Positions 28,318 through 40,009 are shown, counted from the stretch's first letter. The stretch: 64,000 nucleotides of DNA from Sphingobium lactosutens DS20 (GCF_000445105.1 NZ_ATDP01000103.1:62001-126000), one strand, 5' to 3'. Numbers and translations: made by a program. The notes: a model not told the origin generated them from the letters alone.

Positions 28318-28565
28318 TCGTCCATGCTGAGTCCTTGCGCTTCGATCATATCAAGGAATTGCTGGACCTGATAGGTCTTGGCATCCTTGCCGTGGGGCTG
28401 AATGATCAAAGGACGATCAATGCCCGCGCGACCGTAAACATGATGACTGCCGCTGACGCGCTTTAGCCGGAAGCCGAAGGCTTCGAGAAGCCGTTGAAAA
28501 TCGCGGAAACTGAGGTTGCGACTGCCTTGGAGCAGTCGTTGCAAGAGTTTGGCGGGTTTGACCAT
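28314..28565 (-). CDS. hicA: HicA-family mRNA interferase toxin
   Basis: An 83-residue toxin of the dsRBD-like HicA family, which cleaves mRNA when free of HicB. The conserved stretch FRDFQRLLEAFGFRLKRVSG is followed by SHHVY with the catalytic His, and HGKDAKTYQVQQFLDMI. The N-terminus has an added MVKPAKLLQRLLQGS relative to the shortest members. The order hicA then hicB is typical. A direct repeat lies just upstream at 28579-28602. Confidence 0.9.
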   Translation of the reverse strand: MVKPAKLLQRLLQGSRNLSFRDFQRLLEAFGFRLKRVSGSHHVYGRAGIDRPLIIQPHGKDAKTYQVQQFLDMIEAQGLSMDE

Positions 28566-28578
28566 TGGGAAATCCTTT

Positions 28579-28602
28579 CAACCCACATCTTGCCAACCCA
28601 CA
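28579..28602. promoter_or_regulatory. Direct repeat upstream of hicA, possible operator
   Basis: The 9-base unit CAACCCACA occurs at 28579-28587 and again at 28594-28602, with a period of 15 bp, 14 bases before the hicA start. This position would cover the promoter or leader of the TA operon. A link to HicAB control is inference. Confidence 0.4.
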
Positions 28603-28663
28603 ACACCAATTTGAATCGATGCTACGTTTCTTGGGCAGCCACTGTGATATTGGAGTGATAGCC

Positions 28664-30847
<2,184 letters not shown>

Positions 30848-30899
30848 CGCGGATTGATATGGTGCCGGAACATAAGGGGTGCAACAGGGAGATCGGACG

Positions 30900-31463
30900 A
30901 TGCGCGGAGCGCTTTTGACGATGCTGGGCTTGACCATGACGCTGGCGGCCTGCGGCGATCAGCCAGGCGAGAAGGCCGGCGACATTGCCGCGACCGACGC
31001 CATGAGCAAGGCGCAGGTGAAAGAGGCCGTGGACAAGGTGCAATTGAAGCCCGGCCAGTGGCAGGGGCGCTTCACCATCCAGGACATTGATCTGTCGGGC
31101 ATGCCCGGCACGCCGCCGGCGATGGAAGAACAGATGAAGCGGATGATGAGCCAGACATCACTCACCTATTGCGTGACGCCCGAAGAAGCCGCCAATCCGG
31201 GCGCGGAGATGTTTTCAGGCCAAGAGGACAAAAATTGCCGCTTCGCCGATTTCTCCGCCACCGGGGGCAAGGTGAAGGGCCGCGTCTCCTGCAAGGCGGA
31301 GGGTGGCACCATGAACGCCGCCATGTCGGGCAGCTATGCACCTGACAGCTATGCGATGGACATGGACATGAAGATGGAAGGCGGCCCCGAAGGCCAGACC
31401 ATGGCCATGACCGCCCGTTCGGAGGGCAAGTGGATCGGCCCGAAATGCACGCAGACCGAGTAA
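30900..31463 (+). CDS. DUF3617 lipoprotein (first copy)
   Basis: A 187-residue lipoprotein: the signal [20 protein letters not shown] has an LAAC lipobox. The DUF3617 core shows [16 protein letters not shown], a Cys in [29 protein letters not shown] and a late Cys. AGGGAG lies 9 bases before ATG 30900. The family is periplasmic and of unknown role. A second copy lies at 31855, after an HNH gene. Confidence 0.82.
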   Translation: MRGALLTMLGLTMTLAACGDQPGEKAGDIAATDAMSKAQVKEAVDKVQLKPGQWQGRFTIQDIDLSGMPGTPPAMEEQMKRMMSQTSLTYCVTPEEAANPGAEMFSGQEDKNCRFADFSATGGKVKGRVSCKAEGGTMNAAMSGSYAPDSYAMDMDMKMEGGPEGQTMAMTARSEGKWIGPKCTQTE

Positions 31464-31475
31464 CGCATAGCATCG

Positions 31476-31766
31476 ATGCAGGATGAGGCCGAACGGCCCT
31501 GCTGGCTCTGCGAGCGGCCATTGGGCGCGCGGATCGAGTGGCATCATCCTGTGCCCAAGAGCCGGGGCGGACGGGAGACGGTGGCGGTGCATCCCATTTG
31601 CCATCGCACCATCCATGCGACCTTCGCCAATGCGCAGTTGGCTCGCGATTTTGCCTCCGCTGCCGACTTGCGTGGCGCGCCTGCCCTTGCCGCCTTCCTG
31701 CGCTGGATCGACGGCAAGCCGCCCGATTTCCATGCGCCAACGCGCGGTGTCCGGCGGGGGCGATGA
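31476..31766 (+). CDS. HNH endonuclease-like protein
   Basis: A 96-residue protein with a compact HNH domain: CWLCERPLG as first zinc pair, IEWHHPVPKSRGG with the His pair, and VHPICHRTIHATF as the second zinc and catalytic part. It starts 12 bp after the DUF3617 stop. Small stand-alone HNH proteins may nick DNA or act in defence or packaging; nothing nearby supports one choice. Confidence 0.82.
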   Translation: MQDEAERPCWLCERPLGARIEWHHPVPKSRGGRETVAVHPICHRTIHATFANAQLARDFASAADLRGAPALAAFLRWIDGKPPDFHAPTRGVRRGR

Positions 31767-31854
31767 TGGGACGCAATGCGCTTTGGTCTTGCACTTTAGG
31801 GCCGGGCAGTAGAGCCTTGCGCCAATGACTCGACACCAAGGTTGGGGAGAGGAA

Positions 31855-32358
31855 ATGCGATTTGTGATGCTGGGCGCGATGACCGCCCCGATGCTGGCCC
31901 TCGCCGCGTGCGGCAGTGACCCGACGCCCGCGCCGCAGGCCGAAGAGCCGCCCATCGTCATGCAGGCCGGGCAATGGGAACTGACCCGCAAGACGACCGG
32001 CTATAACACCCCGACCGTGACGCCCGCCCAATATCAGGAGGCATTGAAGCAGATAGGCGAGGAAAAGCTCTGCATCGCGTTCGACGCGGATAATGCGCCG
32101 GATGCCGATGCACTTGCGGGGCCGGAGGGGCAGGATTGCGTCTACAAGGACAAGCTGGTGCGCAAGGGACGGCTGATCGCGACGCTCAGTTGCAAGGCCG
32201 GCGCGGGCGTGTCGGAACTGGTGGTCGAGGGCAATTATACCAATGACAGCATGACGCTGGGCACGACGATGACCAAGACAGAGGGTGGAAAACCGGTGCT
32301 GCGCACCACCCATGACCTGACCGCGCGGCGGGTGGGCGACTGTCCGAAGGCGGGCTGA
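31855..32358 (+). CDS. DUF3617 lipoprotein (second copy)
   Basis: A 167-residue lipoprotein (MRFVMLGAMTAPMLALAACG, lipobox LAAC). The core has MQAGQWELTRKTTGYNTPTV, CIAFDADNAPDAD, QDCVYKDKLVRKGRLIATLS and a final Cys, all matching the DUF3617 layout of the copy at 30900. GGAGAGG lies just before ATG 31855. The two copies differ strongly in sequence, so any duplication is old. Confidence 0.82.
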   Translation: MRFVMLGAMTAPMLALAACGSDPTPAPQAEEPPIVMQAGQWELTRKTTGYNTPTVTPAQYQEALKQIGEEKLCIAFDADNAPDADALAGPEGQDCVYKDKLVRKGRLIATLSCKAGAGVSELVVEGNYTNDSMTLGTTMTKTEGGKPVLRTTHDLTARRVGDCPKAG

Positions 32359-32461
32359 GGAACAGGCTGGCGCCGTCAAGATTGACACCGAAACCGACAG
32401 TAGCGCGGCATCTCTTTTTGTTGGATCGCACCTGTCGCTTTTGCTGTCGGCATTGGCCGCC

Positions 32462-32947
32462 CTACCCCGCCTTGCTCCGCGCCGCCGCCAGCACGTCGCC
32501 AGCGAAGCGGGCATAATCGGCGCAGGCGCGCTGGAGCGCCGGGCCGCTGCCCGCGTCCCGCCATGCGCCGAAGCAATGGCGATTTTGGGCCGCGCGCATC
32601 TGCCGCAGGCGCGCGCGGCCTTCGGCAGGCAGGCCAAGGCGCGGGGCGACCCGCCGCCAGGCTTCGGCGGCGCTGAAGATGCGGCGCTGCGGATGAACGC
32701 CAGGATCTGCGCCGGCGGCCGCGCCCAGCCGGTCGACGCGGTCGGCCTCGACAATCAGGTCGGTCAGGAACAGGTCCAGTTCGCGCAGGCCATTGCCCAT
32801 GAGCCGCGCGGGCATGGCGTCGCGGCGGCGACCGCAGGCGTCGGGGCAGCCGCCTGTCGCCATCCCGTTGGCAAGGAAAATAGCGGCGCGTTCGATGCGG
32901 GCGACCTGATCGGCCAGGGCCGAATAGGGATCGCCCGGCGCGGTCAG
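32462..32947 (-). CDS. Unknown protein overlapping lepA, apparent CTG start
   Basis: A frame with strong coding codon use (nearly every third base G or C) runs from the lepA stop to TAG 32462. The product begins with [20 protein letters not shown] and shows [35 protein letters not shown] and [17 protein letters not shown]. No ATG or GTG lies in this region before ATG 32863, which would drop 28 coding-like residues. CTG 32945-32947 overlaps the lepA TGA as C-TGA, like the usual ATGA coupling, giving 161 residues. ATT is another option. I know no family for it. Confidence 0.7.
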   Translation of the reverse strand: MTAPGDPYSALADQVARIERAAIFLANGMATGGCPDACGRRRDAMPARLMGNGLRELDLFLTDLIVEADRVDRLGAAAGADPGVHPQRRIFSAAEAWRRVAPRLGLPAEGRARLRQMRAAQNRHCFGAWRDAGSGPALQRACADYARFAGDVLAAARSKAG

Positions 32948-34749
32948 CTTTCGTCGCCCATGCGCAGCGCAGCAATGAAGGCTTCCTGCGGGATCTGCAC
33001 GCTGCCATATTCGCGCATCCGCTTCTTGCCCTCCTTCTGCTTGTCGAGCAGCTTCTTCTTGCGGCTGATGTCGCCGCCATAGCATTTGGCGGTGACGTCC
33101 TTGCGCATCGCCGCGATCGTCTCGCGCGCGATCACCTTGCCGCCGATCGCCGCCTGGATCGGAATTTTGAACAGGTGGCGGGGGATGAGGTCCTTTAACC
33201 GCTCGCACATGTGCCGCCCGCGCGCTTCGGCGGCGGAGCGGTGGACGATCATGCTGAGCGCGTCGACCGGTTCGTTATTGACGAGGATGCTCATCTTGAC
33301 GAGGTCGCCCTCGCGCGTGCCGACCTGGTGATAGTCGAAGCTGGCATAGCCACGCGAGATGGACTTCAACCGGTCGTAGAAATCGAACACGACTTCGTTG
33401 AGGGGCAGCTCATAGGTCACTTGCGCGCGCCCGCCGACATAGGTCAGGTTCTTCTGGATGCCGCGCCGGTCCTGGCAGAGCTTCAGGATGCTGCCCAGAT
33501 ATTCGTCGGGGCAGTAGATTACCGCCTCGATCCAGGGTTCCTCGATCATCTCGATATGGTTGGGATCGGGCATGTCGGCGGGGTTGTGCAGATGGCGCAC
33601 CGTCCCGTCCTTCATGTGCATGTCATAGACCACCGACGGCGCGGTGGTGATAAGGTCGAGATCATATTCACGGGTCAGCCGCTCCTGGATGATCTCCAGA
33701 TGGAGCAGGCCCAGGAACCCGCAGCGGAAGCCGAAGCCGAGCGCTGCGGAGGTTTCCATCTCGAACGAGAAGCTGGCGTCGTTGAGGCGCAGCTTGCCGA
33801 TCGAATCGCGCAGCTTTTCAAAGTCGTTGGCGTCGACCGGGAAGAGGCCGCAGAAAACGACCGACTGCACTTCCTTGAACCCCGGCAAGGGCTTGGTCGC
33901 CGGGTTTTTGACCGTGGTGATGGTGTCACCCACCCGCGTCTGGCTGATGTCCTTGATCTGCGCGGTGATGAAGCCGATTTCGCCGGGTCCCAGTTCGGCC
34001 AGTTGCTCGATCTTGGGCCGGAAACAGCCGACCCGGTCGATCAGATGTTCGGTGCCGCCGATCATGAACTTGATATTCTGGCCCTTCCGGATGACGCCAT
34101 TCATGACGCGCACCAGAATGACCACGCCCAGATAGGGGTCATACCAGCTGTCGACCAGCATCGCTTCCAAGGGTGCGTCCCGGTCCCCTTTTGGTGCGGG
34201 GATCTTGGCGACGATCGCTTCCAATATGTCGTCGATGCCGATGCCGGACTTGGCGCTGGCCAGCACCGCTTCGGACGCATCGAGGCCGATCACCTCCTCG
34301 ATTTCCGCCTTCACTTTTTCCGGTTCGGCGGCCGGCAGGTCGATCTTGTTGATGACGGGCACGATTTCGTGATCATGCTCGATCGACTGATAGACGTTTG
34401 CCAGCGTCTGCGCCTCCACCCCCTGCGCGGCGTCGACGACCAGCAGCGCGCCTTCGCAGGCGGCCAGGCTGCGCGAGACTTCATAGGCGAAGTCGACATG
34501 CCCCGGTGTGTCCATGAGGTTGAGCGCGTAGCTCTGCCCATCCTTGGCAACATAATCGAGGCGCACGGTCTGCGCCTTGATCGTGATGCCGCGTTCCTTT
34601 TCGATATCCATATTGTCGAGCACCTGCGCGCTCATTTCGCGGTCGGTCAGGCCACCGGTGCGCTGGATGAGGCGATCGGCCAAGGTCGATTTGCCATGGT
34701 CGATATGCGCGATGATCGAGAAGTTACGGATCTGGGACAGGTCAGTCAT
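32944..34749 (-). CDS. lepA: Elongation factor 4 (LepA)
   Basis: A 601-residue ribosomal GTPase that back-translocates stalled ribosomes. G1 is [15 protein letters not shown]2 lies in [11 protein letters not shown]3 is DTPGHVDF, G4 NKIDLP. EF-G-like domains II to V follow, and the LepA-specific C-terminal domain ends [21 protein letters not shown] 34749 gives the usual [18 protein letters not shown] second gene overlaps its stop. Confidence 0.97.
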   Translation of the reverse strand: MTDLSQIRNFSIIAHIDHGKSTLADRLIQRTGGLTDREMSAQVLDNMDIEKERGITIKAQTVRLDYVAKDGQSYALNLMDTPGHVDFAYEVSRSLAACEGALLVVDAAQGVEAQTLANVYQSIEHDHEIVPVINKIDLPAAEPEKVKAEIEEVIGLDASEAVLASAKSGIGIDDILEAIVAKIPAPKGDRDAPLEAMLVDSWYDPYLGVVILVRVMNGVIRKGQNIKFMIGGTEHLIDRVGCFRPKIEQLAELGPGEIGFITAQIKDISQTRVGDTITTVKNPATKPLPGFKEVQSVVFCGLFPVDANDFEKLRDSIGKLRLNDASFSFEMETSAALGFGFRCGFLGLLHLEIIQERLTREYDLDLITTAPSVVYDMHMKDGTVRHLHNPADMPDPNHIEMIEEPWIEAVIYCPDEYLGSILKLCQDRRGIQKNLTYVGGRAQVTYELPLNEVVFDFYDRLKSISRGYASFDYHQVGTREGDLVKMSILVNNEPVDALSMIVHRSAAEARGRHMCERLKDLIPRHLFKIPIQAAIGGKVIARETIAAMRKDVTAKCYGGDISRKKKLLDKQKEGKKRMREYGSVQIPQEAFIAALRMGDES

Positions 34750-34914
34750 CGGCGCCCGATAGCAGCGATTCTCCGCCCTGTCAGCACGGCTGACGCGCGG
34801 TGCGGCATCTGTAGGCAAGCGGGTCACTTCATGCTAAGGAAAGCCCTCCTTTGCCGGGTCGCGCCATAAGAAAAAACGGCTGAACTTCACCGCATCAAGG
34901 GGAAAATTGGGGCA

Positions 34915-35727
34915 ATGTCGAAAATCCTATCCGCGCTGGCCGCCACGGCGGTCCTGACCGCCGCGCCAGTGACGACCATCGCGCAGACCAACATGAGTTC
35001 TTCGGGCAAGACCTATAAGGACGGCACGACCAAGGGCGCGTCGTCCGGTCGGCGCTCGCAGGAGCGCGCAACCCGCGAAATCCCGCACTGCACGAAGATG
35101 CTGGGGACGGTCGCGATCGTCGAACCGGACAATCAGTGGTGGCGCGAACTCAATCTGGGCAGCCCGGAGGCGATCCTGAAGGTGTTCGTCCAGCAGTCCG
35201 GCTGTTTCCGCATGGTCAATCGCGGCCGATCGATGCAGAGCCGCGCGATGGAACGCGCCATGGCGGACGCCGGCGAATTGCAGGCGGGATCGAATCTGGG
35301 CAAGGGCCAAGTGAAGGCGGCGGACTATTATCTGGAGCCCGACATCGTGTCGTCCAACCGCAATTCGGGCGGCGGCGGCATCGGCGGCGCGCTGGGCGGC
35401 CTGATGGGCGGCTTTGGCGGCGCGATCCTGGGCGGGCTGAACATCAAGAAGAAGGAAGCCAATGTCACCTTGTCGATCGTGAACGCCCGCACGACCGAGG
35501 AAGAGGCGCTGACCGAAGGCTATGCGCGCAAGACCGATGTCGGCTTTGGTGGCGGCGCAGGCGGCGGCTGGTGGGGTGGCTTCGCGGCGGCTGGCGGTTC
35601 GGGCTATCAGAACACCGAAATCGGCCAGGTCATCGTGCTCGCCTATCTCGACGCCTATACCAAGCTGGTGACGCAACTGGGCGGCCTGCCCGACAATGCG
35701 GCGGCGGCGGCGCCCGTCGCGCAATAA
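34915..35727 (+). CDS. CsgG/HfaB-family secretion or adhesion protein
   Basis: A 270-residue exported protein. The signal peptide ends near TIAQT. The CsgG-like core includes LGTVAIVEPDNQWWRELNLG, VFVQQSGCFRMVNRGRSMQS, the AADYYLEPDIVSSNRN stretch, and a Gly-rich loop (GGGIGGALGGLMGGFGGAIL) that may be the pore-lining or membrane part. In relatives such as CsgG and HfaB the protein forms an outer-membrane pore for surface fibres or holdfast. No lipobox Cys is seen near the signal, unlike CsgG. No curli genes lie nearby. Confidence 0.75.
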   Translation: MSKILSALAATAVLTAAPVTTIAQTNMSSSGKTYKDGTTKGASSGRRSQERATREIPHCTKMLGTVAIVEPDNQWWRELNLGSPEAILKVFVQQSGCFRMVNRGRSMQSRAMERAMADAGELQAGSNLGKGQVKAADYYLEPDIVSSNRNSGGGGIGGALGGLMGGFGGAILGGLNIKKKEANVTLSIVNARTTEEEALTEGYARKTDVGFGGGAGGGWWGGFAAAGGSGYQNTEIGQVIVLAYLDAYTKLVTQLGGLPDNAAAAAPVAQ

Positions 35728-35750
35728 GGGTTGGCGGCTAAATGAGGCGA

Positions 35751-35780
35751 AAGGGCGCGGCCAGCGATGGCCGCGCCCTT
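35751..35780. terminator. Bidirectional intrinsic terminator
   Basis: Perfect 12 bp stem AAGGGCGCGGCC / GGCCGCGCCCTT with a six-base loop, placed between the convergent CsgG-like and acyltransferase genes. The A and T bases at both ends favour function in both directions. Confidence 0.75.
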
Positions 35781-35781
35781 G

Positions 35782-36825
35782 TCATGTCTGGCTGGGCGTC
35801 ACACCGGGTATGACCATGCGAGCGGTGCGGCGGCGCTTCCACCAGGCGAGGATGGCTTCGCCTGCTGGCCGCTCAACCAAGCGATTGATCGTGGTGCCGA
35901 GCAGCAGCGCCACGGCGAAGGCGGCAGCAAAGCCGATCCAGGGGCTGTAGCCCGCCCTTGCCATTTCCAGCATGATGACGAAGCCGACATGCTGATGGAT
36001 GAGGTAGAAGGAATAGCTGATCCCACCAAGCCAGATCAGGGGCTGCAAGCGCAGGAAACGCAGCTTCCCGTTGATGAGTGCGGTAAAGGCGGCGAGCAGC
36101 ACGACCCCTACCAGGGTCACGTCCCATGTTTCCATCGTCGCGATGGAAAGCAGCGCCAGGGCGGCATAGGGCGCCTGCTGCCTGAGGCTGCGTTCCCCGC
36201 GCCAGCAGCGATAGGCCAGCATGCCGATCACGAAAAAGGGCGTATAGCGCAGCACCAGGAGCATGATGATGCGCTCGGGCATGTCTGGCCAGATCCAGTA
36301 GAGCCAGCGCAGCAGCAGCCAGCCGGCCAGCAAGGGTTCGAGCCGACGGGTGCCGGCGAATTTCCAAATGCTGATCATGCAGAAATAGAACGCGATCTCC
36401 ACCGTCAACGTCCAATAGGCGCCATCCACCTCGGGCAGGAAGGCAAAGCCCTGAAGCATGGTGAAATTGGCCAGGATGGCGACGGGGCCGATCAGCAATT
36501 GCGTCGCATGGGCCAGATATTCGACCGCAAGCGTCAGCAGCATCGCCACCAGATAGGCGGGATAAAGCCGCGCAAAGCGATTGACCATGAAATCGGCGAC
36601 CGTGCCGATCCGGTCCAGCGTGAAGAAGATCGCGAAGCCTGAAATCGTGAAGAACAGCAGCACGCGATAATTGCCGCCGGGGAAGCTGAACGGCACATGC
36701 GCCGCCTGCGGGAACAGTTCGTGAAAGCGCGTCGAATAATGGAAGATCAGCACGCACAACGCCCCGATACCGCGCAGGGCATCCAGTTCGGTCAGGCGAC
36801 CATGATTGAGCTTCGGGCGATCCAT
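35782..36825 (-). CDS. Acyltransferase 3 family (OafA-like) membrane protein
   Basis: A 347-residue inner-membrane acyltransferase with about ten hydrophobic segments. The N-terminal LTELDALRGIGALCVLIFHY holds the conserved Arg and His, FFTISGFAIFFTLDRIG is the next family block, and NRFARLYPAYL the third. Such enzymes add acetyl or other acyl groups to sugars of LPS, exopolysaccharide or peptidoglycan; the acceptor is unknown. It ends just before the terminator at 35751-35780. Confidence 0.87.
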   Translation of the reverse strand: MDRPKLNHGRLTELDALRGIGALCVLIFHYSTRFHELFPQAAHVPFSFPGGNYRVLLFFTISGFAIFFTLDRIGTVADFMVNRFARLYPAYLVAMLLTLAVEYLAHATQLLIGPVAILANFTMLQGFAFLPEVDGAYWTLTVEIAFYFCMISIWKFAGTRRLEPLLAGWLLLRWLYWIWPDMPERIIMLLVLRYTPFFVIGMLAYRCWRGERSLRQQAPYAALALLSIATMETWDVTLVGVVLLAAFTALINGKLRFLRLQPLIWLGGISYSFYLIHQHVGFVIMLEMARAGYSPWIGFAAAFAVALLLGTTINRLVERPAGEAILAWWKRRRTARMVIPGVTPSQT

Positions 36826-36951
36826 GCACCCCTATAGCAATGAAGCAGCAATAAGTTCGCCACGAAGATGGTTAACCGGAAACGATAAGACAGCGTTTCG
36901 CTGCCCCCCTTCCCGCTTTGATACAGGAACCGGCGCAACGCCATATACGCA

Positions 36952-36986
36952 AAGGGCCAGCACTGCCTTTCGCAGCGCCGGCCCTT
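36952..36986 (-). terminator. Terminator after adk, end of the ribosomal cluster
   Basis: On the minus strand AAGGGCCGGCGCTGC pairs with GCAGTGCTGGCCCTTT around a GAAA-type loop, 49 bp after the adk stop. It plausibly ends the spc-type operon here. Confidence 0.7.
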
Positions 36987-37034
36987 GATAAGGTCGAATG
37001 GGGCGCTGCCCCGACCCTCGCCACGCGACGAAGT

Positions 37035-37691
37035 TTAGTGCGCCTTGCCATCCAGAATGGCGGAGATCGCTACCGTCACATCATCCATGTCAGCCATGCC
37101 GTCGACGCGGGACACGATGCCGCGCGCTTCGTAGATGGGGAGGATGGGCGCGGTCTTGGCGCGATATTCGGCCATGCGCGTGCGCACCGTTTCTTCATTG
37201 TCGTCGGGCCGGCGCTTGAATTCATGCCCATGGCATTTGTCGCACTCGCCCTCGACCTTGGGCTGCTTGAAACGATCATGATAGCCAGCGCCGCAGGTGG
37301 CGCAGGTGAAGCGGCCGGTAATGCGATCCACCAGCGCGTCTTCGTTCACTTCAAGCTCGATCACATGGTCAAGCGTGCGATCGCGCTCCGACAGGATGGT
37401 GTCGAGCGAATGCGCCTGTGCCTCCGTACGGGGATAGCCGTCGAAAATGACGCCGGTATCGGGCGACAGCGCATCCAGCGCCTCCCCGATGATGCCCGAC
37501 ACGATCTCGTCCGACACCAGTTCGCCCGCTTCCATCACGGCCTTGGCCTTGAGGCCGATCGGCGTCCCCGCCTTCACCGCCGCGCGCAGCATGTCGCCGG
37601 TGGACAATTGCACCATGCCACGGTTGTCGACGAGGCGCGCGGCCTGCGTGCCCTTGCCCGCACCCGGAGGGCCAAGCAGAATGATGTTCAT
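37035..37691 (-). CDS. adk: Adenylate kinase (zinc-type lid)
   Basis: A 218-residue kinase that interconverts AMP, ADP and ATP. P-loop GPPGAGKGTQAARL is at the N-terminus, FDGYPRT(E/R)AQA near residue 85, and the lid carries a four-Cys zinc site (TCATCGAGYHDRF, then CDKCHG). ATG 37691 gives MNIILLGPPG with GGGGAG ten bases upstream; ATG 37700 is too close to that site. It follows secY as in many bacteria, 53 bp downstream, and is the last gene of the cluster. Confidence 0.96.
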   Translation of the reverse strand: MNIILLGPPGAGKGTQAARLVDNRGMVQLSTGDMLRAAVKAGTPIGLKAKAVMEAGELVSDEIVSGIIGEALDALSPDTGVIFDGYPRTEAQAHSLDTILSERDRTLDHVIELEVNEDALVDRITGRFTCATCGAGYHDRFKQPKVEGECDKCHGHEFKRRPDDNEETVRTRMAEYRAKTAPILPIYEARGIVSRVDGMADMDDVTVAISAILDGKAH

Positions 37692-37743
37692 TGCGCGCAT
37701 ACTCCCCTGTTCGTTGCGCTGTGTCAGAGTGTCGGCGCGCCCC

Positions 37744-39108
37744 TCAGCGCAGCCGACCCTTGAGCTTCGCCTTCTTGATCAGATCCCCATATTGATGCGC
37801 CAGCAGATGGCTCTGAATCTGGGTCACCGTATCGACCGTAACATTGACCACGATCAAAAGGCTAGTGCCACCAAGGTAGAAGGGGATGCCCGCACGCGCG
37901 ATCGCGAATTCCGGCACCAGGCAGATGAAGGCCAGATAAGCCGCGCCGATGACGGTGATGCGCGTCAGCACATAATCGAGATAATGTTCGGTATTCTTGC
38001 CCGGACGAATGCCGGGGATAAAGCCGCCATTGCGCTTGAGGTTGTCCGCCGTCTCTTCCGGATTGAACACCACGGCAGTGTAGAAGAAGCAGAAGAAGAC
38101 GATGCCCAGCCCATAAAGCGCCATATAGACGGGGCTGCCGTGCGACAGATACTGGTTGAGCGTCAGCACGAAATCGCCCAGCCGGCTTTCGCCCGCAACC
38201 GTCTGGCCCGCAAATTGCGAGATGGTGAGCGGCATCAGCAGCAGCGAGCTGGCGAAGATCGGCGGAATGACGCCGGCGGTGTTGACCTTCAAGGGCAGAT
38301 GGCTGCGGTCCGCCTGCATCAGGCCTTGGCGCGTCTGGCGTTTGGGATATTGGATCAGCACGCGGCGCTGCGCCCGCTCCATGTAGCAGATGAGCAGGAT
38401 GAGGCCGAGCGCCATGACGATGACCAGCATGATCAGCAGGCCCGAAATGGAGCCTTCGCGACCCGATTTGAACAGGTTGCTGAGCGTTACCGGCAACTGC
38501 GCGACGATGCCGGCCATGATGATGAGCGAGACGCCGTTACCGATGCCGCGCGACGTGATCTGTTCACCCAGCCACATCAGGAACATCGTGCCGCCGATCA
38601 GCGAGACGACCGCCGTCAGACGGAACAGCAGGCCCGGCTCGATCACGGCGGCGACGCCCGACTGCGCGCCGAAGCTTTCCAGGCCAGCGGCGATGAAATA
38701 ACCCTGCACTGCCGTCAGGCCGACCGTGCCATAGCGCGTATATTGGTTGAGCTTCTTGCGCCCGCTTTCGCCTTCCTTCTTGATCGCGGCGAGTTGCGGC
38801 GAGAGGGAGGCTGCCAGCTGCACCACGATCGACGCGGTGATATAGGGCATGACGCCGAGCGCGATGAGGCTCATGCGCGAGAGCGACCCGCCCGAGAAGG
38901 TGTTGAAGATGTCGAGGATGCCGCCATTGGTCTGCGCATAGAGCGTCGACAGCGCGGTCGGATCAACACCCGGCAACGGCACGAAGCTTAAGAAACGGAA
39001 CACAATCAGCGCGCCAAGCGTAAACCAAAGGCGCTTCTTGAGGTCGGTCGCCTGGCTGAATTTCGCGAGGCTGAGATTGGATGCGAGCTGGTCGGCTCTC
39101 GATGCCAT
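37744..39108 (-). CDS. secY: Protein translocase subunit SecY
   Basis: A 454-residue channel protein of the Sec translocon, with ten hydrophobic segments. Landmarks are FRFLSFVPLPGVDP in TM1, the plug region NIFNTFSGGSLSRMSLIALG-like (split here as DIFNTFSGGSLSRMS), YIAASI-type ITASIVVQLAASLSP, and the cytoplasmic loops around RRVLIQYPKRQ and NPEETADNLKRNGGFIPGIR. It is separated from rplO by 242 bp holding a repeat and a hairpin. Confidence 0.97.
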   Translation of the reverse strand: MASRADQLASNLSLAKFSQATDLKKRLWFTLGALIVFRFLSFVPLPGVDPTALSTLYAQTNGGILDIFNTFSGGSLSRMSLIALGVMPYITASIVVQLAASLSPQLAAIKKEGESGRKKLNQYTRYGTVGLTAVQGYFIAAGLESFGAQSGVAAVIEPGLLFRLTAVVSLIGGTMFLMWLGEQITSRGIGNGVSLIIMAGIVAQLPVTLSNLFKSGREGSISGLLIMLVIVMALGLILLICYMERAQRRVLIQYPKRQTRQGLMQADRSHLPLKVNTAGVIPPIFASSLLLMPLTISQFAGQTVAGESRLGDFVLTLNQYLSHGSPVYMALYGLGIVFFCFFYTAVVFNPEETADNLKRNGGFIPGIRPGKNTEHYLDYVLTRITVIGAAYLAFICLVPEFAIARAGIPFYLGGTSLLIVVNVTVDTVTQIQSHLLAHQYGDLIKKAKLKGRLR

Positions 39109-39183
39109 GGTGGCTGCCCTTCAAATCACTCTTGGTCCGGGCAAAAGCCCGGCCGGAATCGCTATCCCCTTAACCGCCCTGGT

Positions 39184-39254
39184 CCGTTCGTGTCGAGCAA
39201 AGTCGGGCGACGGAGCAGTCAGCCCTGCGTTTCTCGACTGCGCGGGAAACGAAG
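39184..39254. repeat. Degenerate sphingomonad-type palindrome between rplO and secY
   Basis: Arms GTTCGTGTCGAGCAAAGTCG and CGACTGCGCGGGAAACGAA match imperfectly as an inverted repeat. The arm sequence resembles the TTCGAGC(G)AAGTCGAGAAAC repeats seen all over sphingomonad genomes. The identification is by memory of the pattern and not by search. Confidence 0.5.
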
Positions 39255-39289
39255 GAAGGGGGGAGAGGCGTTCGGGAACCCCGAAACAC

Positions 39290-39325
39290 ATGACCCCGCC
39301 GACCCATATCGGGCAGCGGGGTCAT
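39290..39325 (-). terminator. Hairpin after rplO (attenuator or terminator)
   Basis: ATGACCCCGC pairs perfectly with GCGGGGTCAT across 16 bases that contain a further CCC/GGG pair. It lies 25 bp after the rplO stop and 181 bp before secY. There is no clear T run after it on the minus strand, so it may instead stabilise or process the transcript. Confidence 0.45.
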
Positions 39326-39350
39326 GCTTGCAAGACTATAAGGACCCGGT

Positions 39351-39872
39351 TCAGCCCTTCTTGGCGGCCTTGGCCGTGCCCTTCTTGGCAGCGGCCTTTT
39401 CGGCGGCCGGGACAACGGCGATCACTTCGACCTTGCCGCCAGCCTTTTCGACCGCTTCGACAGCGCCCTTCGACGCGCCGGCGACCAAGAAGCTGACCTT
39501 CGCGGTCAGTTCACCCTTGGCCAGCAGGCGAACACCATCCTTGCCGCCACGGGCAAGGTTGGCGGCCTTGAACGCGGCGTGGTCGAGCGTCGCGGCCGCG
39601 TCCAGCTTGCCGGCGTCGATCGCTTTCTGCACTTCGCCCAGGTTCACGATCGCGTAATCCTTGGCAAAGATGTTGTTGAAGCCGCGCTTCGGCAGACGCA
39701 TGTGGAGCGGCATCTGGCCGCCTTCGAAGCCATTGATGCTGACGCCCGAGCGTGCCTTGGCACCCTTCTGGCCGCGGCCTGCGGTCTTGCCCTTGCCCGA
39801 GCCGATACCGCGGCCCACGCGCATACGGCCCTTGCGGGCGCCGGCATTGTCGTTGAGTTCGTTGAGTTTCAT
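39351..39872 (-). CDS. rplO: Ribosomal protein L15 (uL15)
   Basis: A 173-residue large-subunit protein. [13 protein letters not shown] and [20 protein letters not shown] are the standard Gly/Arg-rich N-terminus. The globular part includes [18 protein letters not shown]. The C-terminus carries an Ala/Lys-rich tail ([18 protein letters not shown]) longer than in most bacteria. ATG 39872 is the family start. Confidence 0.97.
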   Translation of the reverse strand: MKLNELNDNAGARKGRMRVGRGIGSGKGKTAGRGQKGAKARSGVSINGFEGGQMPLHMRLPKRGFNNIFAKDYAIVNLGEVQKAIDAGKLDAAATLDHAAFKAANLARGGKDGVRLLAKGELTAKVSFLVAGASKGAVEAVEKAGGKVEVIAVVPAAEKAAAKKGTAKAAKKG

Positions 39873-40009
39873 GTTCGCACTCGCTTTCGCTTTTGTCGCG
39901 CTGATCCCTTGAGGGACCATCTAAAGGAAGCGCCGGTTAACGCTTCTGCTGAAAAAACGAAAGAGGGGTCGCCCCCTCTCCCGCTTCTATTGTCTTGGGG
40001 TGGAAGGCT

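Noticed and set aside
32393..32451. Inverted repeat CCGACAG/CTGTCGG between convergent genes
   Set aside because: The arms are 7 bp and more than 40 bases apart with uneven inner pairing; a terminator is possible but not supported.
33211..34869. A 552-codon frame opposite lepA
   Set aside because: Antisense shadow of a conserved gene with no independent support.
36806..36990. Short + strand frame between the acyltransferase and adk
   Set aside because: It overlaps the adk terminator and has no coding character.
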